NCBI RefSeq assembly: GCF_010500955.1
Contig: NZ_QVMJ01000003.1
Coordinates: 307,542 to 371,541 of the forward strand
Direction: 5' to 3'
Source: Bacteroides sp. 519
GTDB lineage: Bacteria; Bacteroidota; Bacteroidia; Bacteroidales; Bacteroidaceae
Length of the DNA: 64,000 nt
Shown here in pieces: positions 1 to 8,899 of this stretch; position 1 is the stretch's first letter; every line of letters begins with the position of its first letter. The position numbers and the translations under genes were made by a program. Below the pieces are notes generated by a model. That model ran no database searches, was not told where the DNA came from, and saw only the letters and a list, made by a program, of their open reading frames with translations.

Positions 1-185
1 ACTCCCATTTGTTCGGCCAAATCTTTTTGAGACAACCCTTGATGTTTCAGCGTTTTCAATACTTTGAATGCGATATTCTTAGATTCGCGTAACCATGCCT
101 TATTTTCTTTTCGAAAACAAATGCCTTCTTGTGTTTCGTTATTAGTGGAAGAAACGAGTGATAGAAATTTTTCTTTGTTTGCCAT
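1..185 (-). CDS. XRE-family antitoxin-like HTH protein (3' part outside window)
   Basis: The reverse strand from the ATG at 185 reads MANKEKFLSLVSSTNNETQ and continues open to the window edge, about 61 residues. Residues 40-61 (KVLKTLKHQGLSQKDLAEQMG) are the first half of a Cro/C1-type helix-turn-helix. Proteins with this start and layout are usually the antitoxin/autoregulator of Bacteroidales type II toxin-antitoxin pairs in which the toxin gene comes first. It begins 2 bp after the stop of the upstream gene, so the two are almost certainly co-transcribed. The C-terminus is not visible. The HTH assignment is firm; the antitoxin role is inferred from context. Confidence 0.75.
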   Translation of the reverse strand, partial: MANKEKFLSLVSSTNNETQEGICFRKENKAWLRESKNIAFKVLKTLKHQGLSQKDLAEQMG

Positions 186-187
186 AA

Positions 188-706
188 TTACTCTCCAATG
201 ATTTCAAAAAATGAATCCTCATCAAAAACATCTTTAGACTGCAAATAGTTTTTGCATTGCTCTAGTTTTTGAAACTCTTTGTTTGCATCGGGGTGCTCTT
301 GCATTGTACGAGTGATTTTAATCGCACCACCTGTAATTACATAACAGTTCACATCTATACGAATAGCATAGAGGCGCAGAAATCTGCATCTTTTCTTTTG
401 AAGAGATAATATTTTGCTTTTATACTCTTGATTGTGCAATGGTTGAAAACAAGAATCAATAAGCAATTCGTTATCTCTATATTTCAAAAGTAATTCTTCT
501 AATATCTCTGCATCAACTAGAATACGTTCAACGAAACCATCGGTTGAGTATCCTAGTTGTGCTATGTAATCTTTGTTTTCTTCTGCAAAGTCGAATAAAT
601 ATTCCGGATCATTCCAGGCATCAAGAAGACGTCCATATTCGTCTAAACACTCACCCTCGTAATGAAACGAAAATAATTTGTCTGCAAAGATAGGAACTAT
701 TTTCAT
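188..706 (-). CDS. Putative toxin of a type II TA pair (HigB/RelE-like C-terminal region)
   Basis: A 172-residue protein. I chose the ATG at 706 over the in-frame TTG at 715 because MKIVPIFADKLFSF is a natural start. The last 70 residues (KKRCRFLRLYAIRIDVNCYVITGGAIKITRTMQEH, then a Lys-rich helix) resemble the beta-sheet core of RelE/HigB-type interferases with the 'aIKiTrtMqeh' strand seen in Bacteroidales proteins that precede an XRE gene. The first half is acidic and I do not recognise it. It sits 2 bp upstream of the HTH gene on the same strand, the usual toxin-first order. No catalytic residue can be assigned with confidence, so the toxin function is inference. Confidence 0.6.
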   Translation of the reverse strand: MKIVPIFADKLFSFHYEGECLDEYGRLLDAWNDPEYLFDFAEENKDYIAQLGYSTDGFVERILVDAEILEELLLKYRDNELLIDSCFQPLHNQEYKSKILSLQKKRCRFLRLYAIRIDVNCYVITGGAIKITRTMQEHPDANKEFQKLEQCKNYLQSKDVFDEDSFFEIIGE

Positions 707-728
707 CAAAATCAACTTGTGAGTTTAT

Positions 729-1845
729 TTATTCCGCTTCCCCCGCAAACTCCATCAAATATGCTTTAATAAACTCATCTAGTTTTCCGTCCATGACTCC
801 GTTTACGTCCGACGTTTGATAATTTGTGCGATGATCCTTCACCCGGCGGTCGTCGAAGACATAGCTGCGGATTTGTGATCCCCATTCTATTTTCTTCTTT
901 CCGGCTTCTATCTTCCGTTGTTCGGCCAGGCGTTTCTGTAACTCCATGTCGTATAATTGCGAGCGGAGTAAGCGCATGGCGTTTTCGCGGTTGTCGAGCT
1001 GCGAGCGGGTTTCGGTGTTTTCAATAAGAATTTCTTTTTCTTCTCCGGTATCGGGGTCTTTGTACTTATAACGCAAACGAACTCCGGTTTCTACCTTATT
1101 TACGTTCTGACCTCCGGCACCACCCGAACGGAATAAATCCCAGGTAATTGCAGCCGGATTGATTTGTACTTCAATGCTATCGTCTACCAACGGAGAAACA
1201 AAGACAGAGGCAAATGAAGTCATTCGTTTACCCTGGGCATTGTATGGAGAAACACGAACCAAACGGTGAACACCATTCTCACCTTTCAGGTAGCCGTAAG
1301 CATAATCGCCTTCTACCTGAATGGTACAGGTTTTTATTCCGGCCTCGTCGCCATCCTGTAAGTTAGATATTGTTCCTTTGTAACCATGATCTTCGATCCA
1401 GCGTAAATACATACGCATTAACATGGATGCCCAGTCTTGACTTTCGGTACCTCCTGCACCCGAATTGATTTTCAACACACAGCCCAGCTGGTCGGCTTCT
1501 TCGCGAAGCATGTTCTTTAGCTCCAGATTTTCTACTGCTTCCAGTGCTGCGGCATAAGCATTGTCGACTTCCTGTTCGGTTACCAGTTCGTCTTTATAGA
1601 ATTCAAAGGATAGTTCCAGTTCGCCGGTTAGGGTTTCTACTTCGTTGTATCCTTCTATCCATTTTTGTAATCCCCTAACCAGTTTCATTTGGGCTTCGGC
1701 CTTTTTCTGATCGTCCCAGAAACCGGGGGCTTGCGTTCTTAATTGTTCTTCTTCGACTTGAATTTTCTTCCCGTCGACGTCAAAGATACCTCCTCAGCGC
1801 ATCAGTGCGCTCTTTCACGTCTTTAAGTTGTTCTAAAGTAATCAT
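729..1845 (-). CDS. prfB: Peptide chain release factor 2, with programmed +1 frameshift
   Basis: RF2 recognises UGA/UAA and hydrolyses peptidyl-tRNA. Frame 0 starts at the ATG at 1845 (MITLEQLKDVKERTDALRRYL) and meets an in-frame TGA at 1782-1780. The message there reads AGG AGG TAT CTT TGA C: an internal Shine-Dalgarno-like AGGAGG followed by the classic CUU UGA C slippery stop. Skipping one base continues as DVDGKKIQVEEEQLRTQAPGFWDD and runs to the stop at 729, giving about 371 residues, normal for RF2. The GGQ peptidyl-hydrolase motif is visible (RSGGAGGQNVNKVETGVRL). Thus RF2 autoregulates: low RF2 slows termination at the UGA and favours the shift. A simple ORF caller would start it falsely at 1688. 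Confidence 0.96.
1780..1796 (-). promoter_or_regulatory. RF2 autoregulatory +1 frameshift site
   Basis: Reverse strand AGGAGG-TAT-CTT-TGA, with C following at 1779. The AGGAGG lies 3 nt before the CTT shift codon, the spacing needed for stimulation by anti-SD pairing. This is notable because most Bacteroidota messages lack SD sequences, yet the prfB stimulator is kept. Confidence 0.93.
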
Positions 1846-1876
1846 ATCTTTTTATTTTAATTCGGTACAAAATTAG

Positions 1877-3682
1877 TTATTCTTCGTACATACTATCAAT
1901 AATAGCTTTATAGTTTTGAGCAATTACACTACGTTTTATCTTCAGTGTATTTGTAAGCTCACCCCGTTCCATGCTGAAAGGCTCGGGTAATAGTGTGAAG
2001 CGCTTGATTTGTTCGTAATGTACAAATTGCTGTTGCAAGGTATCGATACGCGAGCGGAACAGTTCAATAATCGTTGGATTCTTCAACAAGTCGTCCATTG
2101 TGTTATACGCAATGTTGTTTTTCTGCGCATACTCTTCTACCAGGTTATACACCGGAATGATTAAAGCTGAAACAAATTTGCGTTGATCGGCAATGATGGT
2201 TAACTGGTCGATGTAGCGATCGGTTACCAATTTGGTTTCTAATGCTTGTGGGGCAATATACTTACCATTCGATGTTTTAAACAAGTCTTTGATACGGTCG
2301 GTAAGATAAAGTTCACCGTCTTTAAAATAGCCGGCATCACCGGTATGGAACCAACCGTCTTTGTCGATGGCTTCGGCAGTTGCCTCGGCTTTCTTGTAAT
2401 AGCCCTTGGTTATGGTTTTGCCTTTTAACAGGATTTCGTTGTTCTCACCGATTTTAACCTGCACATCGGGCATTACTTTACCAACCGAGCCAATGGTATA
2501 TCCGGTTAGCCATGAACACGAAACGGTAGCGGTTGATTCTGTCAAACCATATCCGGCAATCATATTGATGCCCACCGAACGTACAAACTCGTATATGCCA
2601 TCGGGGATAGCGGCACCCGCTGTTGGAAAGAAGTTACCGTTTTCAATACCAACTGTTTCTTTAAGAAGCTTATAAACTGTCTTTTCGTAGAACTTATATT
2701 TCAGCCTATTTCCCAATGGGGGTGTTTTGCCTACACGCAGGTAATCAATATTGTGAATCTTACCTACTTTAATGGCATCGAGCATTAATGCTTTCTTAAT
2801 TCCGGTTGCTTCGTTTATTTTTTCCTGCACACCTGCATATACTTTTTCCCAGAAACGGGGAACACTACACATTAATGTGGGACGAATTTCTTTGATAGTC
2901 ATCTGTATGTCTACCGGACGCAGATTGATACACATCTCCACTCCCCTATGAATACAATAATGACACCATGCTTTTTCAAACACATGGGTCATGGGCAGGA
3001 AGTTCATCGAGATGTCTTGATCTGTCATTGTAGTTAAACGGATGTCGTGTATACGAAAGACCTCCATATAACAGCTATGGTGAATCATAACCCCTTTGGG
3101 TTCGCCTGTGGTTCCTGAGGTGTAAAGAATGTTAGCCAAATCATCCTCGGTAGCACGGCTTGAGCGTTCTTCTACAACTGCGTTGTGAGGAAGATCTTTC
3201 CCCAATGCCAGAAACTCATCGAAGTAAATTGAATTATTATCGCGTGGGTCTTTCTTTACTTTAGGATCGAATATAATCAGCTTTTCCAGTGTAGAGCAAA
3301 AGCTTAAAATGCTGAAGGCTGCATCGTATTGAAATTGTTCGCCAACAAACAGGTATCTTACCTCTGCATCATCAATAATGTATTGCGCCTGTATAGGCGA
3401 GCTTGTTGCGTATAATGGTACGGATACTGCCCGGTTGGCAAAACAAGCATATTCAACAAAAAGACATTCGGGCATGTTTTGCGAGAAGATGGCTACATTC
3501 TCTTCTTCCTTAACGCCCATAGAAACAAGTGAGTTTGCTGCTGTTCTTATTTTCTGTGAGAATTGATTCCAGCTTATCGGGAACCATTGTCCTTTTTCAT
3601 AATCGCGATAACGGAGTGCTGACCTGTTACCGTATTTTTCCGCCTGGCGATGAACCAGAACGGCAGGATGATAATAATTCAT
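1877..3682 (-). CDS. Long-chain fatty acid--CoA ligase (AMP-forming)
   Basis: A 601-residue adenylate-forming enzyme of the long-chain acyl-CoA synthetase (FadD15/FACL-like) type, activating free fatty acids to acyl-CoA through an acyl-AMP. Visible motifs: P-loop-like AMP-binding signature YTSGTTGEPKG at residues 187-197; adenine motif GYGLTESTA near 375; GDAGYFKDGELYLTDRIKD hinge region near 447-465; and the C-terminal Lys-containing segment LTNTLKIKRSVI. Length is typical of the bacterial long-chain group. No signal peptide; cytoplasmic or membrane-associated. It is transcribed away from the M20 gene with about 100 bp between the two starts. Substrate chain length cannot be read from the sequence. 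Confidence 0.9.
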   Translation of the reverse strand: MNYYHPAVLVHRQAEKYGNRSALRYRDYEKGQWFPISWNQFSQKIRTAANSLVSMGVKEEENVAIFSQNMPECLFVEYACFANRAVSVPLYATSSPIQAQYIIDDAEVRYLFVGEQFQYDAAFSILSFCSTLEKLIIFDPKVKKDPRDNNSIYFDEFLALGKDLPHNAVVEERSSRATEDDLANILYTSGTTGEPKGVMIHHSCYMEVFRIHDIRLTTMTDQDISMNFLPMTHVFEKAWCHYCIHRGVEMCINLRPVDIQMTIKEIRPTLMCSVPRFWEKVYAGVQEKINEATGIKKALMLDAIKVGKIHNIDYLRVGKTPPLGNRLKYKFYEKTVYKLLKETVGIENGNFFPTAGAAIPDGIYEFVRSVGINMIAGYGLTESTATVSCSWLTGYTIGSVGKVMPDVQVKIGENNEILLKGKTITKGYYKKAEATAEAIDKDGWFHTGDAGYFKDGELYLTDRIKDLFKTSNGKYIAPQALETKLVTDRYIDQLTIIADQRKFVSALIIPVYNLVEEYAQKNNIAYNTMDDLLKNPTIIELFRSRIDTLQQQFVHYEQIKRFTLLPEPFSMERGELTNTLKIKRSVIAQNYKAIIDSMYEE

Positions 3683-3709
3683 ATTCTATTATTTAGTGAA
3701 TATTTGGCA

Positions 3710-3717
3710 CAAAGGTA
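3710..3717 (-). promoter_or_regulatory. -7 element TACCTTTG upstream of the acyl-CoA ligase
   Basis: The reverse strand carries TACCTTTG, a match to the Bacteroidales -7 consensus TAnnTTTG, 28 bp before the ATG at 3682. No good TTTG is present at the -33 distance, so this is a single-box call. Confidence 0.4.
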
Positions 3718-3738
3718 AGAATAATGTTCTATTATCAT

Positions 3739-3746
3739 TAAATTTG
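3739..3746 (+). promoter_or_regulatory. -7 element TAAATTTG upstream of the M20 deacylase
   Basis: TAAATTTG matches TAnnTTTG and lies 40 bp before the ATG at 3787. The -33 box is not convincing. It is consistent with a divergent promoter pair between the ligase and the M20-recO operon. Confidence 0.4.
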
Positions 3747-3786
3747 CAGTACATAATAGTTGTAATTGAAACTTTTTTGCCTATCT

Positions 3787-4827
3787 ATGGAAGCTATAAA
3801 TCTATTGAAATCTTTAATTGCAATCCCCTCTATAAGTAGAGAGGAGACACAAGCGGCCGACTTTCTGCAAAACCACATCGAGGCTCTTGGTATGGAAACC
3901 GGTCGTAAGGGAAACAATGTTTGGTGCCTTAGCCCAATGTTCAGCCTTGATAAACCTACCATATTATTAAACTCGCATATTGATACGGTTAAGCCGGTTC
4001 GGGGATGGATGAAAAACCCGCATACCCCTGTCGAAGTGAATGGTAAGTTGTATGGTTTGGGTAGTAATGATGCCGGAGCAAGCGTGGTTTCACTATTGGA
4101 AACATTTACGAACTTATGCCGCACCCAACAGGCGTATAACCTGATATTCCTTGCATCGTGCGAAGAAGAGGTGTCGGGCAAGGATGGTATTGAAAGTGTG
4201 TTGCCCGAACTGCCACCTATTAGCTTTGCTATTGTAGGCGAACCTACAGAGATGCAACCCGCCATTGCCGAGAAAGGATTAATGGTGCTCGATGTTACAG
4301 CAACGGGTAAGGCAGGCCATGCCGCACGCGAAGAGGGTGAGAATGCTATTTACAAATCATTGACAGATATTGCCTGGTTCCGGGATTATAAATTCGATAA
4401 AGTTTCGCCGCTATTGGGCCCGGTAAAGATGAGCGTTACCCAGATAAACGCGGGTACACAGCATAACGTTATTCCCGATCGTTGCACTTTTGTTGTAGAT
4501 ATACGCAGCAATGAGCTTTACTCTAACGAAGAGCTTTTTGCTATCATTAAAGAGCATATTTCGAGCGAAGCCATTGCTCGTTCCTTCAGGCTGAGTTCTT
4601 CGCATATTTCAGAAGATCATCCGTTCGTAAAGCGTGCAGTAGAATTCGGCAGACAGCCATTTGGTTCGCCTACGCTTTCGGATCAGGCATTGATGAGATT
4701 TCCTTCGGTTAAGATGGGGCCGGGTCGTTCGTCGCGGTCGCATACTGCAGACGAATACATTATGATCAGGGAGATAGAGGAAGCCATTGAATTGTATGAG
4801 AAACTTTTGGATAAATTGAACATTTAA
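3787..4827 (+). CDS. M20 family metallopeptidase, probable acylornithine deacylase
   Basis: A 346-residue M20 zinc hydrolase that removes an acyl group from an acyl-amino acid. The start MEAINLLKSLIAIPSIS at the ATG at 3787 fits the family; a TTG 21 bp upstream adds seven unlikely residues. Metal-site motifs: LLNSHIDTV (His64, Asp66), GSNDAGA (bridging Asp95), SCEEEVSG (catalytic Glu126/127), VGEPTE (about residue 150) and the C-terminal SRSHTADEY His. The short dimer-domain GKAGHAA is present. In Bacteroidales, proteins of this size act in arginine synthesis on N-acetyl- or N-succinyl-ornithine; no other arg gene is in the window, so the substrate is a guess. It runs into recO with a 6-bp gap, so the two are co-transcribed. 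Confidence 0.8.
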   Translation: MEAINLLKSLIAIPSISREETQAADFLQNHIEALGMETGRKGNNVWCLSPMFSLDKPTILLNSHIDTVKPVRGWMKNPHTPVEVNGKLYGLGSNDAGASVVSLLETFTNLCRTQQAYNLIFLASCEEEVSGKDGIESVLPELPPISFAIVGEPTEMQPAIAEKGLMVLDVTATGKAGHAAREEGENAIYKSLTDIAWFRDYKFDKVSPLLGPVKMSVTQINAGTQHNVIPDRCTFVVDIRSNELYSNEELFAIIKEHISSEAIARSFRLSSSHISEDHPFVKRAVEFGRQPFGSPTLSDQALMRFPSVKMGPGRSSRSHTADEYIMIREIEEAIELYEKLLDKLNI

Positions 4828-4833
4828 AGAACA

Positions 4834-5562
4834 ATGTTACAAAAAGTCACTGGAATTGTGCTTCATGTGTTGAAGTATAACGACACCAGCAATATAGCCG
4901 ATATTTATACGGAGCAGTTTGGACGTGCTTCTTTCCTTGTTTCCGCATCGCGGTCGAAGAAAGCATCGGCCAAGCCGGCACTGTTTCAGCCATTGGCATT
5001 TATTGAGTTCGAAGCAAACATACGTCCCGGTGCAAATATGTATCGTATAAAAGAGGCAAAGTCGGTTTATCCGTTCTATAACATACCTTACGATCCTTAT
5101 AAATCGACAATTGCCTTGTTTCTGGCCGAATTCCTCTACAGGGCGGTGAAAGAAGAGTCGGAAAACAAACCTTTGTTTTCTTATTTGCAGCACTCCATCA
5201 CTTGGTTAGATACCTGCGAAGCTGGTTTTGCCAATTTTCATCTGGTATTCCTAATGAGGCTATCCCGCTTTCTGGGATTGTATCCAAACCTGGACGATTA
5301 TACCAAAGGAGATTACTTCGATTTACAGAATGCTTGCTTTACTTCGCTCAAACCGCTGATTCATTCGCATTATATTAAGGGAGAAGAGGCATACCGTTTT
5401 ACCCAACTGATGCGTATGAATTACAACACCATGCATCTGTTTGCCATGACCCGAACGGATCGCGCCCGGTGCCTGGAGATAATAAACGATTATTATCAGT
5501 TACATATCCCGGGGTTTGGCGAGCTTAAATCGCTGGGGGTATTGCAGGCGTTGTTTGATTAA
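4834..5562 (+). CDS. recO: DNA repair protein RecO
   Basis: A 242-residue protein with the RecO layout: N-terminal OB fold (residues 1-80: [41 protein letters not shown], the hallmark start 'giVL..kY.d.s.i..iyT...G...f') followed by an alpha-helical C-terminal domain. RecO loads RecA on SSB-coated ssDNA with RecR in the RecFOR pathway. The four-Cys zinc knuckle present in some RecO proteins is absent. It overlaps the convergent S9 peptidase gene by 4 bp at the stop codons, leaving no room for a terminator between the two. Confidence 0.92.
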   Translation: MLQKVTGIVLHVLKYNDTSNIADIYTEQFGRASFLVSASRSKKASAKPALFQPLAFIEFEANIRPGANMYRIKEAKSVYPFYNIPYDPYKSTIALFLAEFLYRAVKEESENKPLFSYLQHSITWLDTCEAGFANFHLVFLMRLSRFLGLYPNLDDYTKGDYFDLQNACFTSLKPLIHSHYIKGEEAYRFTQLMRMNYNTMHLFAMTRTDRARCLEIINDYYQLHIPGFGELKSLGVLQALFD

Positions 5563-8243
5563 TACCCCAACTCAAACTCCTGATCCACCGCCGGAACTCC
5601 TTCCTCCATCCATTTGGGCATTGGTTCTCCTTTCAAATAATGGTTAAAGAACTGGAACATCCGCTGCTGAAAATCAATACGGTTTGCCATCTTCATGGGC
5701 CAATGAATCTCTCCGGTATAATTCAACAGCCATGCGGGTTTACCCAAACGTTTTAAAGCATTAAAGTATTCAATTCCCTGATACCAAGGCACATGACCAT
5801 CCTGATCGTTGTGCATAATCAAGATAGGAGTTTCTACCTTATCCATGGTAAACAACGGAGAGTTTTCGAAATACCGCAACGGAGCATTCCATGGGGTATC
5901 TCCTACCCTGCTTTGTCCGATCTCATACTGATACATCCTGCTCCGGCCTGTTCCCCAACGTATGCCGCCATAGGCGCTGAACATGTTTACTACCGGGGCA
6001 CCCGATTCTATCGCAGCAAAAAGATTGGTTCGTGTAGCCAGGTAAGCAACCTGATAGCCTCCCCAACTATGACCCTGTGCACCTATTGCCTTTTCGTCGA
6101 CATAACCTTCCGAAACAATTTTGGCTATACCGGGCATTACGCAATTGAAACAACTTTCGCCCGGATAACCCGTTTTATAGTAAACCTCCGGATTAAATAC
6201 CACGTAGCCGTTGCTCAGATAAAAGTGATAATCAACAGTTGAGCGGTGAGGCTCGGGCATGCGATAACTGTATAAGTTTTCGGCGCTTCTTTCATAAAAG
6301 TTCACAATCATTGGATACTTACGGGACGGATCAAAGTTTGAAGGTTTATACAGCAAGCCTTCAACCGGAACACCATCTAAAGACAACCACGATACGAGTT
6401 CTGCTGTACCATCGAGCAATCCTTCGCTTTGCTTTGCACCATCTGTTAGCTTTACCGGTTTCTTGAAATGAATATCCGTAAAATGAATATCCGGATACTG
6501 ATTAAATGTTTCGCGGGTAAAGATTAGTTTATCGGCCTGTTTGGCTTTGGCAAGTCCTTTCAGCATAAAGTTACCAGCCAATAATGCTTTGGGAGTAGTA
6601 AACTTCCAACTGTAATATCCTGTTCCTTTGGTGGTTGCATTAAAGCCTCTCAATATATACGCTTTACGGCTATCAATAAATTTTTCGTCTTTATCCAGAC
6701 TCACCAGGCGATAAGCTGTTGTGGTTTGCCGCCCGTTTTTTGTGAGGTTAATACCGGGAGAGGCTCCTGTTGGGTCAATCTGCCAGATATCGTACCGATC
6801 GTATAACAATACATACTTATCATCTTCCGTCCATCCGGCAGTACCATAAGCCGAAGGGATTCCTGGTGTATCGGTTTCTTCATCCCATGCAACAAAGGTT
6901 TCGGGAGTGGTTATGCGAACTTTCTTTCCATTGTTCAGATTTATACTATACCAACTACTATCGTTCCGGGCATACCACCAAGCATATTTACCTTGTGGCG
7001 AAATACGCAAGTATTCTTGTGTTTCTTTTATCAGTGGTTTCTTTTCTCCGGTTTTAAGCGAAACAGTATAATAATCTTTTCGCTCACTACCCTCCCACAT
7101 AGAAACAACGGGATAAGGCAATGAGGTCGACAGCAGTGCTATTTCATTATTGCCTTCGCTCCCAAGGGTTATATTAGGATATTCGGGCGTAGCCAATTGC
7201 AGCGTTGTTTTTTCCAACAAGTTGTACAAGGCGAGATATGTTTTTTTCAGATCTTCTTTCTTATCATGATGCTGCACTGTATATGGTGTATGCTCGTTCC
7301 AGTTCCACACTTGCACCAGTGGACGGTACTCTTCGAGCTGGGTGGTGTCTTTTTGTTTCGGCCGGGGGGCTGTACCAAACAAAAGTCTTTCTCCGTTTTC
7401 GGAAAAGGAGATCTTGCCATTCTCGCTTATCACCCAGTTTGGCAAGATGGCTTTGTTTTGCCGGGCAACAACCGGTGTGGCCGGTTTATTATCTTCGGAC
7501 AGCCAAACAGCATGTGCCACATGTGTAGAGTCTTTAGACTCACAGTAAAGAAATGCAAGTTTAGTACCCTCATTATCAAAAGCAATCTGTTTAAACACAC
7601 CCGAACCTTCTTTTATTAAATTTGCACTTACAGAGGTGCCGGGAGTTAATGTATACAGTCCGGCCTTTGTATGGAGCGTATCGCCGGATGTAACATAGTA
7701 AAGCACATTGTTCTTATCCGAAAACCTGTATTGTTTTACTGCCGGATATTGAATTTCTTTATCACCATTAAGTAAACGCACATACAATGTAGAGTCTTTC
7801 CGCCCTTTTTGATATGCAATCCAATCGCCCTCGGCTGCTAGTTTATAGTTCTTAAGAGAGTCGATTATTTCTTCTTTCCCCGACGAATGCCGGATGATAA
7901 GTTTATTCATTGGCATATCTTTTCCCTTTGTTTTTTTGAGCTTCAACGAATCGAGCTGTGTTTTAGGGCATGTTTGGGTTACAATAAAATAGTGTGAGGA
8001 TGATGAGAATTCCATATTCAAGGCGTAGGGATATTCGCTTACCTTTCCTTGTTGATTAAAGAGTTGAACCGAGGCATCGCCCACCCATGGTTCCATTTTA
8101 CATGCCACCCACTTGCCATCATCGGATATTTTCTGAGTGGTAATTCGTTTCCAGTTACTCAAATCGTCGAGGGTTATGCTGCGTTGGGCTAAAACATATC
8201 CGGAAATTGTTAATATAAACAGAACAAGGAGCAGTTTTTTCAT
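5559..8243 (-). CDS. Secreted S9 family (prolyl oligopeptidase-type) serine peptidase
   Basis: An 894-residue protein. Signal peptide [20 protein letters not shown], so it acts in the periplasm or is exported. Residues about 25-600 form a beta-propeller-like region; the alpha/beta-hydrolase domain follows with nucleophile motif GHSWGGY (Ser726), Asp815 in [10 protein letters not shown] and His847 in GEIHWP. This makes it an active S9 peptidase, probably an oligopeptidase/dipeptidyl-type exopeptidase involved in peptide scavenging. It is a single gene: 75 bp of AT-rich DNA separate its start from a small ORF, and it converges with recO. Confidence 0.9.
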   Translation of the reverse strand: MKKLLLVLFILTISGYVLAQRSITLDDLSNWKRITTQKISDDGKWVACKMEPWVGDASVQLFNQQGKVSEYPYALNMEFSSSSHYFIVTQTCPKTQLDSLKLKKTKGKDMPMNKLIIRHSSGKEEIIDSLKNYKLAAEGDWIAYQKGRKDSTLYVRLLNGDKEIQYPAVKQYRFSDKNNVLYYVTSGDTLHTKAGLYTLTPGTSVSANLIKEGSGVFKQIAFDNEGTKLAFLYCESKDSTHVAHAVWLSEDNKPATPVVARQNKAILPNWVISENGKISFSENGERLLFGTAPRPKQKDTTQLEEYRPLVQVWNWNEHTPYTVQHHDKKEDLKKTYLALYNLLEKTTLQLATPEYPNITLGSEGNNEIALLSTSLPYPVVSMWEGSERKDYYTVSLKTGEKKPLIKETQEYLRISPQGKYAWWYARNDSSWYSINLNNGKKVRITTPETFVAWDEETDTPGIPSAYGTAGWTEDDKYVLLYDRYDIWQIDPTGASPGINLTKNGRQTTTAYRLVSLDKDEKFIDSRKAYILRGFNATTKGTGYYSWKFTTPKALLAGNFMLKGLAKAKQADKLIFTRETFNQYPDIHFTDIHFKKPVKLTDGAKQSEGLLDGTAELVSWLSLDGVPVEGLLYKPSNFDPSRKYPMIVNFYERSAENLYSYRMPEPHRSTVDYHFYLSNGYVVFNPEVYYKTGYPGESCFNCVMPGIAKIVSEGYVDEKAIGAQGHSWGGYQVAYLATRTNLFAAIESGAPVVNMFSAYGGIRWGTGRSRMYQYEIGQSRVGDTPWNAPLRYFENSPLFTMDKVETPILIMHNDQDGHVPWYQGIEYFNALKRLGKPAWLLNYTGEIHWPMKMANRIDFQQRMFQFFNHYLKGEPMPKWMEEGVPAVDQEFELGY

Positions 8244-8318
8244 GGTTATTTAAATTAAAAAGTAGACTTTACCCACAAAGTTAATAAAAAAGTGGAGTAT
8301 AATAATTACTTTTGCTCC

Positions 8319-8444
8319 ATGGGTTGGAGATGGGAAAGAAAATATGGTAAATACTACACCTTTTGGCAAACTGCGGGGCCAGTGATTATAATGCTGATTT
8401 TAATCTTTGTGTTTTTCTTTGTGGCGTATTATTTCTGGGGATGA
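8319..8444 (+). CDS. Small single-pass membrane protein (41 aa)
   Basis: ATG at 8319, stop TGA at 8442. The product is MGWRWERKYGKYYTFWQTAG followed by a 20-residue hydrophobic segment (VIIMLILIFVFFFVAYYF) and WG. The basic, aromatic N-terminus and a clean transmembrane helix make translation plausible, with a cytoplasmic N-terminus. I recognise no family. It stands alone in a gene-poor stretch; it could be the surviving end of something larger. Confidence 0.4.
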   Translation: MGWRWERKYGKYYTFWQTAGPVIIMLILIFVFFFVAYYFWG

Positions 8445-8453
8445 TCTAATAAT

Positions 8454-8474
8454 GGCCGTTGGCCTCCACATCTA
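8454..8474 (+). repeat. Dispersed palindromic scar, copy 1
   Basis: GGCCGTTGGCCTCCACATCTA here matches 20 of 21 bases with 21,776-21,796. The core GGCCGTTGGCC is a small palindrome. It sits immediately before the gene remnant at 8,476; the other copy sits next to the ISAon1 remnant. Confidence 0.55.
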
Positions 8475-8475
8475 G

Positions 8476-8607
8476 GATCAAGTTGAAATCTTTGTTGGTG
8501 ATCCCATTATAAATTGTTCTTTCGAAGAACTGGAAGAAAACGTAAGAACGTATTATGCTAATTATCAAACAAGACTAAAAGAAAAGGAAGAGCAAAAAAA
8601 GGAATGA
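8476..8607 (+). pseudogene. C-terminal remnant of an unidentified gene
   Basis: An open stretch of 43 codons that begins directly after a stop codon and has no start: DQVEIFVGDPIINCSFEELE followed by a Tyr/Lys/Glu-rich helix ending in KEEQKKE. The charged helical tail resembles the end of a real protein, and the scar repeat lies at its left end, so I read it as a deletion or insertion remnant. No family recognised. Confidence 0.35.
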
Positions 8608-8654
8608 TCCGCATGGTGTAGATAATGGTTTAGATCCGAGATAGGGCAACCAAA

Positions 8655-8678
8655 GACCCTGCCACATCTGGCAGGGTC
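8655..8678 (+). terminator. GC-rich hairpin, probable terminator
   Basis: A perfect 10-bp stem GACCCTGCCA / TGGCAGGGTC with a CATC loop, followed by ACTTTAATAAAAAC. It lies downstream of the gene remnant. The U-tract is weak on the plus strand, so termination is plausible rather than clear. Confidence 0.5.
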
Positions 8679-8812
8679 ACTTTAATAAAAACTTTTGTTC
8701 GGCCACCAAACCATATATAACTAAATAAGCACATTTATACCGCAAATTTAGCAAATATTTGTGACCCGGTAATGATTATCTCTTAATACCTTTATTTTTC
8801 TCGCTACGCTGT

Positions 8813-8859
8813 CATACAAAAAAAAGCAAGAGGCAACCTTAGTATAGATGCCCCTTGCT
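8813..8859 (-). terminator. Intrinsic terminator of the fimbrial operon
   Basis: The reverse strand has an 11-bp stem AGCAAGGGGCA / TGCCTCTTGCT (one G-U pair) at 8859-8849 and 8835-8825, directly followed by a run of eight T. It begins 41 bp after the stop of the last fimbrial gene and has nothing else to terminate on this strand. Confidence 0.88.
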
Positions 8860-8899
8860 AAATTATTTAGAGTCTTTAAAGACAGTGCAAAATCAAATA

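Noticed and set aside
824-1027. 67-aa plus-strand ORF with Cys residues
   Set aside because: Antisense shadow of prfB.
3738-4265. 175-aa reverse-strand open frame
   Set aside because: Antisense shadow of the M20 deacylase, which has all its metal-site motifs in the other frame.
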